Notes under the pieces: generated by a model
Seen by the model: the letters and a program-made list of their open reading frames with translations, nothing else
Told to the model about the DNA's origin: nothing
Database searches by the model: none
Translations under genes and position numbers: made by a program
Shown here: piece after piece, positions 5,349 to 5,642 of the stretch
Position numbering within the stretch: position 1 is the first letter of the stretch
Layout of the letters: every line of letters begins with the position of its first letter
Assembly (NCBI GenBank): GCA_003519545.1
Contig: DOWN01000266.1
Location: 1-5,642, forward strand
Length of the DNA stretch: 5,642 nucleotides
Origin: Bacteroidota bacterium
Lineage (GTDB): Bacteria > Bacteroidota > Ignavibacteria > Tepidaquicellales > Tepidaquicellaceae
Direction: 5' to 3'

Positions 5349-5642
5349 TCAAGATAATTAAACATAATCAAATTGACTTTGGATTAATGTCTGAAATTGC
5401 TCTCATAAAGTCTTTGTCTTGGAACTATCCTATTCAAGAGCAAATTGACTGGATGAATAGAAATTTAAATGCAAATGATTTACATTTTTTAAGTTATAAT
5501 GATGATGGCATTCTTGTTGGTTATTTGAACATCATAAATTCAAATATAAGAAATAATAATGAGATTATTGAAATCTCAGGTATAGGAAATGTGTGTGTCA
5601 AGTTTAAAGGAAGTGGCGATGGTAAAAGACTAATATTAGAAC
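5345..5642 (+). CDS. GNAT-family acetyltransferase, 5' part (runs off window)
   Basis: An open frame runs from TTG at 5345 to the window end, giving 99 codons plus one base with no stop. The TTG overlaps the preceding stop as TTGA, mirroring the ATGA overlap earlier in the operon. The frame is closed by TAA at 5333, so the TTG is the best start. The first ATG (5387, residue 15) would remove the opening strand MIKIIKHNQIDFG. The translation shows SWNYPIQEQIDWM, HFLSYNDDGILVGYLNII (47-64), and GIGNVCVKFKGSGDGKRLI (79-97), whose KGSGDGK matches the acetyl-CoA pyrophosphate loop (R/Q-x-x-G-x-G/A). The fold is therefore GNAT-like. From its position after a dehydratase and aminotransferase it could N-acetylate the new sugar amine, as PseH does. 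That role is inference, and the rest of the gene lies outside the window. Confidence 0.8.
   Translation, partial: MIKIIKHNQIDFGLMSEIALIKSLSWNYPIQEQIDWMNRNLNANDLHFLSYNDDGILVGYLNIINSNIRNNNEIIEISGIGNVCVKFKGSGDGKRLILE

Overview
The window is part of a surface-polysaccharide (O-antigen or capsule) biosynthesis locus. All genes are on the + strand. It most likely comes from a member of the Bacteroidota. The reasons are an rfbA whose product fits that group, a short kinase-less Wzz-type chain-length protein, starts without Shine-Dalgarno sequences, A-rich leaders and very compact gene packing. The phylum is an inference, and I cannot name a genus.

Layout: (1) 1-36 holds heptamer tandem repeats leading into rfbA. 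(2) 37-897 is rfbA (glucose-1-phosphate thymidylyltransferase). It is clearly richer in G+C than the rest: 64 of 120 bases at 61-180 are G or C by hand count, against 19 of 60 at 4681-4740. (3) 898-1064 is a non-coding joint. It carries a second heptamer repeat in inverted orientation and a short leader that resembles the start of the later dehydratase gene. (4) 1065-2117 is a Wzz-type polysaccharide co-polymerase. (5) 2155-3174 is a CapE/WbjB/FnlA-type UDP-GlcNAc 4,6-dehydratase. (6) 3171-4259 and 4260-5348 are two tandem DegT/DnrJ/EryC1-family genes, both 362 codons. (7) 5345 to the window end is the 5' part of a GNAT-type acetyltransferase, probably starting at TTG. The last four genes are joined by 4-bp overlaps or zero spacing and almost certainly form one operon.

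How they could work together: the dehydratase would make a UDP-2-acetamido-2,6-dideoxy-4-keto-hexose. The first DegT protein would aminate C4, and the GNAT protein would acylate the new amine, in the logic of PseB/PseC/PseH. RfbA would supply dTDP-glucose for dTDP-rhamnose or a related sugar, and the Wzz protein would set polymer length. This is pathway inference from family membership.

The most interesting point is the second DegT protein. It aligns closely with the first around the active site but has Arg180 where the first has the PLP-binding Lys182, and its phosphate-binding loop is also altered. It may be a pseudoenzyme partner of the first, or an enzyme with changed chemistry. Two further points deserve a second look. 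A 16-bp exact direct repeat brackets the wzz gene, and collapsing it would restore an in-frame start for the dehydratase. Heptamer repeats in inverted orientation also bracket the compositionally distinct rfbA.
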